Part shown: positions 1 through 7,379 of the stretch, piece by piece
Numbering within the stretch: the first letter of the stretch is position 1
Layout of the letters: each line of letters opens with the position of its first letter
NCBI GenBank assembly: GCA_023408315.1
Contig: JAEYKI010000006.1
Location: 124,001 to 188,000 of the forward strand
From: Bacillota bacterium
GTDB lineage: Bacteria > Bacillota > Clostridia > Christensenellales > Christensenellaceae
Direction: 5' to 3'
DNA: 64,000 nucleotides
Notes under the pieces: generated by a model
The model's database searches: none
The model's input: the letters and a program-made list of their open reading frames with translations, nothing else
Told to the model about the DNA's origin: nothing
Position numbers and translations under genes: made by a program

Positions 1-41
1 CGCTGTCTTACAACATTTCTTTCTCCTCTACTGTTTTTATT

Positions 42-70
42 ATTCTATAGCACCAAATTAAACTTGTCAA
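42..70 (-). promoter_or_regulatory. Leftward sigma-A promoter leading out of the window
   Basis: On the minus strand there is TTGACA (65-70), a 17-bp spacer and TAGAAT (42-47). A purine-rich TAGAGGAG follows near 22-29. The only nearby ATG (14-16) is followed by TTG and a stop, so the driven gene must start beyond the left edge. Its neighbour is a molybdate-type regulator, so a molybdate or tungstate transporter gene is a reasonable guess for the target. Confidence 0.6.
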
Positions 71-75
71 TACTA

Positions 76-97
76 AATAAACAAAAATAAATTAAAT
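76..97 (+). promoter_or_regulatory. Candidate operator A of the HTH-PBP regulator
   Basis: AT-rich 22-bp segment starting AATAAACAAAA and ending ATTAAAT. It matches 20 of 22 positions with a segment on the opposite strand at 1278-1299, in the regulator's own leader. A TCAATA lies just upstream of both copies. Here the copy sits directly upstream of the -35 box of the leftward promoter, a position typical of activator binding. Regulator assignment is inferred from proximity. Confidence 0.4.
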
Positions 98-205
98 GGA
101 CGATTACGAATACACATTCGTCGCTTATAGTTTAATTCCGTTTATCCGGTTTAAACAACTGCTTATTATTTCTTGTCACGCAAATCACCGAAAGCTGCTT
201 TTTAA

Positions 206-249
206 ACAAAACAATACAAAAAGCCCTGAACGCACAGGCAATCAGGGCT
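206..249 (-). terminator. Intrinsic terminator of the HTH-PBP regulator gene
   Basis: Perfect 8-bp stem AGCCCTGA (222-229) with TCAGGGCT (242-249) and a 12-nt loop. On the minus strand it is followed by TTTTTGTATTGTTTTG. It lies 33 nt past the stop codon at 282. Confidence 0.85.
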
Positions 250-281
250 GTCGGTTTAACTTTTTATTCAGCCGGCTGCTT

Positions 282-1253
282 TTATGTTTCCGCTATGATA
301 TTTCCAATGCCAATCAAATCATATTCTCCCATACCTTCGAGCGCCATTCTGAATTCATTGGAACGCACGGTATCCAAAGTGGCCCGGTAAGCGCGCTTAT
401 TGATATCTTCTTTTTTGATCACCAAATCATAGCTCTCCTGCTGCAGGGGAATATACTCCAGCCCGGCAAGCAATTTAACGCTCGAACGGGTTCCCAGGCC
501 AAAATCAGCCCCTCCCCTTGCAACCACGCCGGCAACAGCCAGGTGAGAGAAGCACTCCCTCCTGTAACCGGGCAGACCGGCGGGATCAATGTCCATCAGG
601 CGCAGCCTTTCATCCAGCAGCACGCGCGTGCCGCTCCCCTTCTCCCGGTTCACAAAGGTGAGGCCCTGGCGTTTCAAATCTTCCCAGGAACTGATTTTCT
701 GCGGATTTCCGCTTTGCACATAAAAGCCCTGCGTACGTTTGAACAGATGTATCACCACCGCGGAAACCCCCGGCAGCATCCGTTCCACATAGGGTATATT
801 GTACGTATCTGTCTTGCCGTCCCACAGATGCGCGGAAGCAATGTTTACCTGTTCCTGATACAGCATATAAAGCCCGTTGTAGCTTCCCACATACGAACGC
901 AATGGGCTTATGGCTTCAACAGACAGGCTCTGCAATTGATTGGCCAGCGTATCCAGCGCGGAATCCTGTCCGCATATAATAAAACCGTTGGTTCGCTGCA
1001 CAGGTTCGTCTATCAGTACGGGAGGCGTTTGTTCCTGCTCAGAAAAGCTTTGGCTGGCCAGTATATGCTGTTCCGTATTTACATTCAACGCGCGCTTCTT
1101 ATAGCTCTCCACTTCCAAATCGCTGATGCGTACCTGGTGCCCAATGCGGTATGCGGCAATCTCGCCGCGTTTAATCATATTATAAACCGTGCTTTTTTTA
1201 ATCTTCAGAATATCCGCAACGTCCTGTGCAGAATATACAATTTCGTTTTTCAC
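282..1253 (-). CDS. HTH (excisionase/MerR-like) regulator with molybdate-type PBP-like domain
   Basis: 323 aa. Residues 1-55 form a helix-turn-helix of the excisionase/HTH_17 type, with AQDVADILKIKKSTVYNMIK and RIGHQVRI. Residues about 95-310 resemble the PBP-like ligand domain of ModE-like one-component regulators, including the ligand-loop EKGSGTR. Such proteins usually sense molybdate, tungstate or a related anion and sit beside modABC or tupABC. No transporter of that type is in the window, but a strong promoter fires leftward past this gene. The gene has its own promoter at 1312-1340 and its own terminator at 206-249, so it is likely monocistronic and autoregulated. The ligand is inferred from the family only. 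Confidence 0.8.
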   Translation of the reverse strand: MKNEIVYSAQDVADILKIKKSTVYNMIKRGEIAAYRIGHQVRISDLEVESYKKRALNVNTEQHILASQSFSEQEQTPPVLIDEPVQRTNGFIICGQDSALDTLANQLQSLSVEAISPLRSYVGSYNGLYMLYQEQVNIASAHLWDGKTDTYNIPYVERMLPGVSAVVIHLFKRTQGFYVQSGNPQKISSWEDLKRQGLTFVNREKGSGTRVLLDERLRLMDIDPAGLPGYRRECFSHLAVAGVVARGGADFGLGTRSSVKLLAGLEYIPLQQESYDLVIKKEDINKRAYRATLDTVRSNEFRMALEGMGEYDLIGIGNIIAET

Positions 1254-1277
1254 AACAATAAAACCAACTTTAAACCT

Positions 1278-1340
1278 ATTTAATCTACTTTTGTTTATTC
1301 TTATTGATTCTATTATACAATTTTATCTTCGGCGGTTCAA
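1278..1340 (-). promoter_or_regulatory. Promoter and candidate operator B of the HTH-PBP regulator
   Basis: Minus strand: TTGAAC (1335-1340), 17-bp spacer, TATAAT (1312-1317). The segment at 1278-1299, just downstream of the -10 box, is the second copy of the AT-rich motif seen at 76-97. A position after the start site fits autorepression. Confidence 0.55.
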
Positions 1341-1369
1341 GAATATTTTATATAACGCCTTAATATAAC

Positions 1370-1395
1370 GTGGCTCATTAAATTACAAGAGCCAC
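1370..1395 (-). repeat. Inverted repeat downstream of hypA
   Basis: GTGGCTC (1370-1376) and GAGCCAC (1389-1395) form a 7-bp stem with a 12-nt loop. It lies about 40 nt after the hypA stop codon. On the minus strand it is followed only by GTTATATT, so it is a weak terminator candidate. Confidence 0.4.
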
Positions 1396-1436
1396 AGGTA
1401 TACGCCGGGCTACCTATTTTGGAACACAACCTGCCA

Positions 1437-1775
1437 TTAGCATGCGACGATTTCTTTGATCAGGAACTCACGCCCCCCGAGCAATTCCCACTCGCGTCCG
1501 CCGCAGTCCGGGCAGACTTGCCGGTTTTGAAGCAAATTAAAAACCTTTCCACACCGGCAGCGCCCGTTACCCGGCAGTACCTCTATTTTAAGCCTTGAGT
1601 TTTCTAGCATTGTTCCGTATACAGCAGCCGGGTAACACTGCTCTACATAATAAGGCAATACGCTGGACAGCTCGCCGATCTGCAGCACAATTGTATCTAT
1701 TTTTTTGAGTTGTTGCCTGCGGGCTATATCTTCCACTATGCGCGCAACTTCCGCAACAATGCCCAGTTCATGCAT
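1437..1775 (-). CDS. hypA: Hydrogenase/urease nickel incorporation protein HypA
   Basis: 112 aa from the start chosen here. The ATG at 1775 gives the canonical MHELGIV N-terminus, whose His2 and Glu3 belong to the nickel site. An earlier in-frame start at 1793 would add six residues and destroy that site. HypA delivers nickel, with HypB, to [NiFe]-hydrogenase or related enzymes. The C-terminal zinc ribbon reads CRCG...CPDC: the second pair has normal CxxC spacing, but the first is CxC, one residue short. The gene overlaps the stop codon of the upstream flavoprotein gene by 8 nt, which implies translational coupling. No hydrogenase subunit is in the window. Confidence 0.93.
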   Translation of the reverse strand: MHELGIVAEVARIVEDIARRQQLKKIDTIVLQIGELSSVLPYYVEQCYPAAVYGTMLENSRLKIEVLPGNGRCRCGKVFNLLQNRQVCPDCGGREWELLGGREFLIKEIVAC

Positions 1776-4497
1776 GAGGCTCCTCTTTCCCAAACGCCCT
1801 GCTTATGTTTTTAAGTTTAATTTTAACTTTACGCTTTATTACATGAGGCACTATCGCCTTCTTCATGTCCAGCAGAGACACGCCTTCTCCGTCGTAACAA
1901 CGCTTAAGCGATATCGCCTCAAATTTGCATTTCGTTGTGCACTGGCCGCAGCCCACGCAAAGAAATTCATCCACAACTGCCGCGCCGCACCCCAGGCAGC
2001 GTTCCGTCTCTTTCTTTAACTGCTCCTCCGTAAATATGCCCCGCCCGTCCAAAAAACCGTCAGACGGTGTATTTCGCGGCTTCTGGCGCGGCATCCGGTC
2101 ATAGCTGTCAAGCCGGAGCGTTTCCTTATCCATCGCCTTGTATTCCCTGCGGTCGCGTCCGAGCACAAGGCTTTGTCCAGGCTGCACAAAACGGTGTATG
2201 GAGATTGCGCCCTGCTTGCCCGCCGCTATGGCGTCTATCGCAAATTTGGGGCCGGTAAAAACGTCGCCGCCTGCGAATATATCCGGCTCCGCCGTCTGAT
2301 ATGTGAACGGATCGGCTTTTATTGTTCCGTTCGATTCCAGTTCCACCTTTGTGCCGGACAGCAAAGCACCCCATTCTATCGACTGGCCTATGGAAAGAAG
2401 CACCCAGTCCGTCTCCACGGTTTTCGTTTCCCCGCAGTCATAAACAGGCGCGAACCGGCCGTTTTCGTCAAACACAGATGTGCATCGCCTGAATTCCACG
2501 CCCCAAGCGCGCCCATCTTTAACTAACAATTTTGCCGGGCCCCAACCGTTGCATATGTGTATGCCTTCCTGATCAGCCTCTTCTACCTCGTCTTTTGAAG
2601 CGGGCATCTCCGCCTCGCACTCAAGGCAGTACATAGAAACATCCGCCGCGTCCAAGCGGGCTGCGGTTCGCGCAACGTCTACCGCAACGTTCCCACCCCC
2701 AATAACAAGTACCTTTCCGGGAAGCTTAACCTTCTCGCCAAGATTCACGCGCCGAATAAGGTCTATTCCAGAAAGCACACCCTGCGCATCCTCCCCCTCA
2801 ACGCTAAGTTTACGGCCTCCCTGGGCCCCTACAGCTATATAGAAAGCGTCAAACCCTTGTGCGCGAAGTTCGCTGATGGTAATGTCCTTGCCCACTTCAA
2901 CGCTGTTTTGAAACTTAACGCCCAACTCGCGCAGTATGTTTATTTCCGCCTCCACTACATTTTTCTCAAGGCGGAACGACGGTATCCCAAAAACGAGCAT
3001 ACCGCCCGGTTTTTGCTGCTTTTCAAATACCGTAACACGGTAACCGTCAATCGCAAGGTAATACGCGCAGGAAAGCCCTGCGGGGCCCGCGCCTATTACG
3101 GCTATTTTTTTGCCGTATTCATGGCGTTTCAAGGGCACAAACCGCCGCGCCTCATTGAGGTCCTGATCCGCTATAAACTTCTTTATATCGTCTATTGCGA
3201 TGGGCTCGTCAACATCTCCTCGCGTGCACGCCGATTCGCACCGGCGGTTGCATATACGCCCGCAGACCGCCGGGAACGGATTCTCCGCTTTGATCAGCTC
3301 CAGCGCATCGGTATACCGCCCCTCGGCGGCAAGCTTTATGTATCCCTGAATGGCTATATGTGCAGGGCATTCGGTTTTGCAGGGCGCGGTTCCCGTGTCC
3401 ACTACATTTTTGCGGTTTGTACGGTACTCGGTATTCCAGTGCCGGGGCGTCCATTCGGTATCACGCGGCGTTTCTGCGCGAACGATCTTTTCTGCTACCG
3501 GCTTGGCAGAGCAAACATTCTGCCCAAGCTGCAGCGCGTTGACCGGGCAGTTTTCCACGCACTGCCCGCAGGCCACGCATTTTTCGCGGTCCACTTGCGA
3601 AACATAGTTGGAGCGAACCATGTCTGCGTTTATAAACATTTCCGCCGTGCGCATAGAGAAGCATCCGCAGCCGCAGCAGTTGCATATCGCGTGCGTCTTG
3701 CCATCCCCATCCAGATTCGGTATCTCGTGCATCAGGCCGTTTTCCTCCGCCCTGCGCAGTATCGCGTAAACCTCTTCCTTGTTTACCTGCCTGCCGCGCC
3801 CGGTTCGTATGTAGTATTCGGCGGCATGCCCCATTTGTATGCACATATCCTCCTTAAGGTGGCCGCAGCCTTCGCCCATAATCTCGCGCGCCGTACGGCA
3901 GGAGCAATTGGAAACCGAGAATACATCGTGCTCTTCTATATGCTTGGAGAGTTCCTCGTAAGAGGCGCGGCGGCTCTCGGCGCTGATTGCCTTTTCTATT
4001 GGAATTACGCGCATAAGCCCTATGCCCACCGGCGTCATTCCCGCGGTTTTAGCGCCCCGTATACGCCCGTAAGCCTCAAAGGCCTCGGCAATCTGCGGAT
4101 ATTTTCGGGGGTTGGCGGGATGGTTCGTCATCATCTCCATAATGCCGGGAACCCACGTATCATACCAAAAAGTGTCTTTGCCATCTATCGTATTTACAAA
4201 GCACACACCCGCGTCCGCAAGCTCCAGCAGCAAACGGTGGCACTCCTCCACAGTTTTTCCCGTACGAACGCTTGCCATTTCAGCGGTAACCTTCTCACGT
4301 ATCGCCATCGTCATGCACACCTCGGCCATGTCGTCCGAAACGACCGGCTCCAGTATCAGGTATTCGGGCGCGCCGTAATCGTAAGCATCCTTGGCTCCCG
4401 GCTTTTTGCGCCCTATATGGTTAGCCAGCGCGAGTATCTTGGGTTTCCCTTCATATTTCTTTTCTCCGCCTTTTGCCTGTTCGTTTATAGCAGCCAT
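1768..4497 (-). CDS. Iron-sulfur/FAD NAD(P)-dependent oxidoreductase (GltD/NfnB-like core with extra FeS domains)
   Basis: 909 aa. Residues 1-290 are a Cys-rich N-terminal module (NCSC at 197, CNCCGCGC at 272). A ferredoxin motif CVACGQCVENCP lies at about 307-318. A GltD-type FeS segment follows (CKTECPAH at 373, then CGRICNRRCESAC). The FAD Rossmann motif GAGPAGLSCAYYLA starts at 469, and a second dinucleotide motif GGGNVAVDVA lies near 600. The C-terminus has CLGCGAAVV and CVGCGQCTTKC. The family core moves electrons between NAD(P)H and a partner through flavin and FeS clusters. It is sandwiched between hypB and hypA in one operon, so its partner may be a nickel enzyme or a maturation step. 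The exact reaction is unknown. Confidence 0.85.
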   Translation of the reverse strand: MAAINEQAKGGEKKYEGKPKILALANHIGRKKPGAKDAYDYGAPEYLILEPVVSDDMAEVCMTMAIREKVTAEMASVRTGKTVEECHRLLLELADAGVCFVNTIDGKDTFWYDTWVPGIMEMMTNHPANPRKYPQIAEAFEAYGRIRGAKTAGMTPVGIGLMRVIPIEKAISAESRRASYEELSKHIEEHDVFSVSNCSCRTAREIMGEGCGHLKEDMCIQMGHAAEYYIRTGRGRQVNKEEVYAILRRAEENGLMHEIPNLDGDGKTHAICNCCGCGCFSMRTAEMFINADMVRSNYVSQVDREKCVACGQCVENCPVNALQLGQNVCSAKPVAEKIVRAETPRDTEWTPRHWNTEYRTNRKNVVDTGTAPCKTECPAHIAIQGYIKLAAEGRYTDALELIKAENPFPAVCGRICNRRCESACTRGDVDEPIAIDDIKKFIADQDLNEARRFVPLKRHEYGKKIAVIGAGPAGLSCAYYLAIDGYRVTVFEKQQKPGGMLVFGIPSFRLEKNVVEAEINILRELGVKFQNSVEVGKDITISELRAQGFDAFYIAVGAQGGRKLSVEGEDAQGVLSGIDLIRRVNLGEKVKLPGKVLVIGGGNVAVDVARTAARLDAADVSMYCLECEAEMPASKDEVEEADQEGIHICNGWGPAKLLVKDGRAWGVEFRRCTSVFDENGRFAPVYDCGETKTVETDWVLLSIGQSIEWGALLSGTKVELESNGTIKADPFTYQTAEPDIFAGGDVFTGPKFAIDAIAAGKQGAISIHRFVQPGQSLVLGRDRREYKAMDKETLRLDSYDRMPRQKPRNTPSDGFLDGRGIFTEEQLKKETERCLGCGAAVVDEFLCVGCGQCTTKCKFEAISLKRCYDGEGVSLLDMKKAIVPHVIKRKVKIKLKNISRAFGKEEPHA

Positions 4498-4562
4498 AAC
4501 AGCATGTTCTCCTTTACATCAAATCTGGCAGTTTTAAGTCGGTTTTTCCCCGCCACCCTCCG

Positions 4563-5234
4563 CTACCTGCTCTGCCACGCAAGCACTTCCCCACGAAGCC
4601 ATGCAGCCCATTCGTCCAGCCCTTCGCCCGTTCTGGCGCTTACCGGCATCACCTTTGCTTTCGGGTTGAGTTTCCCCACCCGCTCGCGCACAGCGCCCAA
4701 GTCAAAATCAAAATACGGCAGCACGTCTGTTTTATTAACAAGCACAACGTCGCATACAGTAAACATGAGCGGGTATTTAAGCGGTTTGTCATCTCCCTCC
4801 GGCACAGAGAGTATCATGGCGTTTTTAGCCGCTCCGGTATCAAACTCCGCAGGGCATACCAGGTTGCCGACATTCTCCAGCACAGCAAGATCGATTCCCT
4901 CCAGGCCTAGGGCGCCAAGCCCTTGACGCGTCATGCCAGCGTCCAGATGACACATGCCTCCGGTGTGAAGCTGTATTACCTTTGCGCCAGTGCCCTGAAT
5001 GGTACGCGCGTCCACATCAGAGTCAATGTCCGCTTCCATAACGCCTATGGAAAATTCGTCCCGAAGCCGTGCAATTGTACCTTTCAGCGTTGTTGTTTTG
5101 CCCGCTCCCGGAGAAGACATCAGATTGAGCAAAAACACGCCTTTTTCTTTCAGCTCGCCGCGAAGCTTTTCCGCCTCGCGGTCGTTGTTTTCAAACACGC
5201 TTTGTTTAATCTCAAGCACCCGGAATTCATTCAT
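4563..5234 (-). CDS. hypB: Hydrogenase nickel incorporation GTPase HypB
   Basis: 223 aa, normal for HypB without a His-rich N-terminal tail. The P-loop SSPGAGKTT is at about residue 40. Also visible are the metal-site segment GGMCHLDA and the guanine-specificity motif NKTD. HypB hydrolyses GTP while passing nickel to the target enzyme together with HypA. It is separated by 39 nt from the upstream DUF5692-like gene and by 65 nt from the flavoprotein gene, all in the same direction, so one transcript is likely. HypC, D, E and F are not in the window. Confidence 0.95.
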   Translation of the reverse strand: MNEFRVLEIKQSVFENNDREAEKLRGELKEKGVFLLNLMSSPGAGKTTTLKGTIARLRDEFSIGVMEADIDSDVDARTIQGTGAKVIQLHTGGMCHLDAGMTRQGLGALGLEGIDLAVLENVGNLVCPAEFDTGAAKNAMILSVPEGDDKPLKYPLMFTVCDVVLVNKTDVLPYFDFDLGAVRERVGKLNPKAKVMPVSARTGEGLDEWAAWLRGEVLAWQSR

Positions 5235-5273
5235 ATCAAACAGTCTCTTTCATTAATTATGTTTCCGCCCAGT

Positions 5274-6257
5274 TCAGCCGGCAAGCCCTCTGATTTTGCG
5301 GTATTCGGCATGGTCGGTATAAAGTTCTCCCTTGTATGGGTTGCGGCGCGTTTTGCGCACTTTGTAAATCATGTAGATCAATACGGCCACATTTAATGCA
5401 AGCGCAAGAAAGCTGACGGTGAAATAGACAGCCGGATTGTAGGTTGAATCCACGCGGAACATGCCCGCATCCTGAAACATGGGGAATGTTTGGGCAAACA
5501 TGCACCAGAGCGCCAGCGTCTGGGCCCTGTGCTGGAGCCATGCACCCTTTCCTACGGTAAACGCGCACAGTGTGGGGGCAAGCAGGAGCGCGAAGCCGCA
5601 GTACCAGGAATGGTTTGGCAGGCAGTTATAGGTATAGGCAAAGTTCCACACGTCATAAGCTATGATCCAGAACCAAAGCATATCGGGCCAGAGCATATCG
5701 CGGCTTCCGTCCTTTTTCGTCGCTTTACGGATACATATGCCAAACCAGCCTGTAATTGTGATTATATTCAGCAGCCCGGCGATTGCGTTCATGTAATTCC
5801 AGGAACCGCCCATAAGCATTACAGAAGAATCCGCTGTTTTATCCAGCCCGGCAACCGCATAGGTGAACCCCACCTCAATATCGCGCGCGCATGCCTCCAG
5901 TATGTTTATAGCAAGTATTAAAGGCGGAAAGCAGAGCGCAATCTTATTTTCTGCAAGGCGCCACTCCGTACCGTCCTTCCTTTTGCCGTGCAAATGGCGT
6001 ATGCACCAGAATCCTATGCAGCCCGCGGTTGACGAATATACCTTTGCAAGGTGGAACCAGTCCGTATAGGTAGTGTCTTTTAGCACCGTGAACCAGAGAA
6101 CCGTAAGAACGGAAGGCAAAATTACAAAAAACGAGAATCCTGCCCATTTAAAACGGCGCGAAATCTCATTGAGCGCAAAAAGCGCTGAAAAAACGCAAAG
6201 CCATATCAGCAGTGACGAAACAACAGTTGCTCCTTCTGCGTAATTAAAAGTAAACAT
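5274..6257 (-). CDS. DUF5692-like polytopic membrane protein
   Basis: 327 aa integral membrane protein with about eight hydrophobic segments and many Trp and Tyr residues (for example WCVFSALFALN-type and WFWIIAYDVWNFAY stretches). I recognise it as resembling the DUF5692 family, whose function is not established. It is the first gene of the hypB/flavoprotein/hypA operon. The RBS AGGAGG lies 7 nt before the ATG. The promoter and an FadR-type operator sit directly upstream. Co-transcription with hypA and hypB makes a role linked to nickel or to a nickel enzyme possible, but that is inference. Confidence 0.65.
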   Translation of the reverse strand: MFTFNYAEGATVVSSLLIWLCVFSALFALNEISRRFKWAGFSFFVILPSVLTVLWFTVLKDTTYTDWFHLAKVYSSTAGCIGFWCIRHLHGKRKDGTEWRLAENKIALCFPPLILAINILEACARDIEVGFTYAVAGLDKTADSSVMLMGGSWNYMNAIAGLLNIITITGWFGICIRKATKKDGSRDMLWPDMLWFWIIAYDVWNFAYTYNCLPNHSWYCGFALLLAPTLCAFTVGKGAWLQHRAQTLALWCMFAQTFPMFQDAGMFRVDSTYNPAVYFTVSFLALALNVAVLIYMIYKVRKTRRNPYKGELYTDHAEYRKIRGLAG

Positions 6258-6290
6258 AATAATTCCTCCTATTTATGATAACGCGGTTTG

Positions 6291-6301
6291 TGGTTGTACC
6301 A
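6291..6301. promoter_or_regulatory. FadR/GntR-type operator 1 (TGGTTGTACCA)
   Basis: TGGTTGTACCA fits the TGGTnnnACCA pattern recognised by FadR-subfamily GntR regulators. The minus strand reads TATCTGGTACAACCA, sharing the TATCTGGT flank with operator 2. It lies 20 nt downstream of the -10 box of the DUF5692-hyp operon, a position suited to repression. Confidence 0.7.
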
Positions 6302-6321
6302 GATACATGATGTTTGTTAAT

Positions 6322-6350
6322 ATTTTATCATTCATGTTTATTCATGTCAA
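6322..6350 (-). promoter_or_regulatory. Promoter of the DUF5692-hypB-flavoprotein-hypA operon
   Basis: Minus strand TTGACA (6345-6350), 17-bp spacer, TAAAAT (6322-6327). This gives a leader of about 60 nt to the ATG at 6257, with operator 1 inside it. Confidence 0.7.
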
Positions 6351-6402
6351 CAAAGCAACGCAAAAGCCCTTAAATATTGCGCTGTTTTTCTAACATGCCT
6401 GC

Positions 6403-6431
6403 TTGCTTTTTAAGCAAATTATCGCTATAAT
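6403..6431 (+). promoter_or_regulatory. Promoter of the FadR-type regulator gene
   Basis: TTGCTT (6403-6408), 17-bp spacer, perfect TATAAT (6426-6431). Operator 2 follows 13 nt downstream. Confidence 0.7.
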
Positions 6432-6444
6432 AATTTGTGGTATC

Positions 6445-6455
6445 TGGTTGTACCA
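6445..6455. promoter_or_regulatory. FadR/GntR-type operator 2 (TGGTTGTACCA)
   Basis: Second exact TGGTTGTACCA, within GTATCTGGTTGTACCAGTAT. It lies immediately downstream of the regulator's own -10 box, consistent with autorepression. With operator 1 it brackets the divergent intergenic region. Confidence 0.7.
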
Positions 6456-6492
6456 GTATCAGTCTTATCAATTTTAATTTGGAGGCAATGAA

Positions 6493-7197
6493 ATGGAATT
6501 CTCCAAGCTCAGCGCGCCGACGCTTAAAGAATTATTTGTAAAGGAACTAGAATCGATGATCCTTTCGGGACGCCTTCCTGTGGGAACGCAGCTTCCTCCC
6601 GAGCGGGAACTGGCGGCTTCCATGCAGGTGAGCCGGGCAGTTGTCAACACGGGCATCAAGGAGCTGATGCGCAAGGGATTCATTGTGGTTCGCCCCCGCA
6701 TTGGCGCGTTTGTGGCAGATTACCGGCGCGACGGCACCATAGAGACATTTCTATCCATTGTATCTTATAACGGCGGAAATCTCCGCCTGGAAGAGATCCG
6801 TTCTATATTGGAATTGCGCATCGCGCTGGACACGCTTGCCGTTGAGCTTTGCGCCGCTCGTATAACAGACAGAGAACTCTCCCAACTGCGCGAGGAAACC
6901 GAGCAAATCGGCAGCGCCGATACTGCTGAAGACGCGGTACAGCATGCGTTTCATTTCCAGCATCAGCTTGCTTTATTCTCAGGCAATGCGCTGCTGCCGG
7001 TTATTTTTACCTCTTTTAAATCCATAACGCGCACGCTTTGGCTGCGTTTTTGTTCCCTGTATGGCACTTCAGCATTGTACGAAAATACGGACGCGCTTTG
7101 CACAAAACTGGAACAGCGCGATTTTGAAGGCGCGGTGAACTGCCTAACCGCTTCCGTGCAAAACACCATACAGGGAGACAAGAAAATCTACTATTAG
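6493..7197 (+). CDS. FadR-subfamily GntR transcriptional regulator
   Basis: 234 aa. The N-terminal winged HTH (residues about 5-75) has LPPERELAASMQVSRAVVN. The C-terminal helical FCD ligand domain has LEIRSILELRIALDTLAVEL at about 95-115, plus conserved acidic and His positions (AFHFQHQLALFSGN). FCD regulators bind small organic acids and often control divergent operons. The start is supported by GGAGG 7 nt upstream. The two TGGTTGTACCA sites in the divergent region imply that it controls itself and the DUF5692-hyp operon. The ligand cannot be read from the sequence. Confidence 0.9.
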   Translation: MEFSKLSAPTLKELFVKELESMILSGRLPVGTQLPPERELAASMQVSRAVVNTGIKELMRKGFIVVRPRIGAFVADYRRDGTIETFLSIVSYNGGNLRLEEIRSILELRIALDTLAVELCAARITDRELSQLREETEQIGSADTAEDAVQHAFHFQHQLALFSGNALLPVIFTSFKSITRTLWLRFCSLYGTSALYENTDALCTKLEQRDFEGAVNCLTASVQNTIQGDKKIYY

Positions 7198-7379
7198 GCA
7201 GCCCGGCAACCAAGCGCCGGAAACCAAAACCTGCGATTTTGCGCTCACCGTTATGCCGCAATTGCGCAAATTTATCACTCCTCACAATGCGCTTTTAAAT
7301 TATCCAGCTTAATATTCGTAATTTTTTATACACAAAACATAAAACTCACAAAACGTATGTATGCAGGTAGGATTATAGC
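7198..7379. other. Convergent intergenic region without a gene
   Basis: This region lies between the stop codons of the GntR gene and the fucose-isomerase-like gene. It holds two weak inverted repeats: CCGGC/GCCGG at 7203-7220, and TTTGCGC/GCGCAAA at 7238-7271 with the palindrome TTGCGCAA. Neither has a clear U-tract. Nothing else was seen. Confidence 0.5.

Noticed and set aside
1..20. Start of a coding region reading left (ATG at 14-16)
   Set aside because: The ATG is followed by TTG and then a stop codon. The gene served by the promoter must begin beyond the edge.
96..1283. Plus-strand open frame covering the HTH-PBP regulator
   Set aside because: It passes through the regulator's terminator and coding region and shows no domain.
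2857..4926. Long plus-strand open frame opposite the flavoprotein gene
   Set aside because: It mirrors the minus-strand coding region, has no ribosome site or recognisable domain, and runs across the hypB gene.
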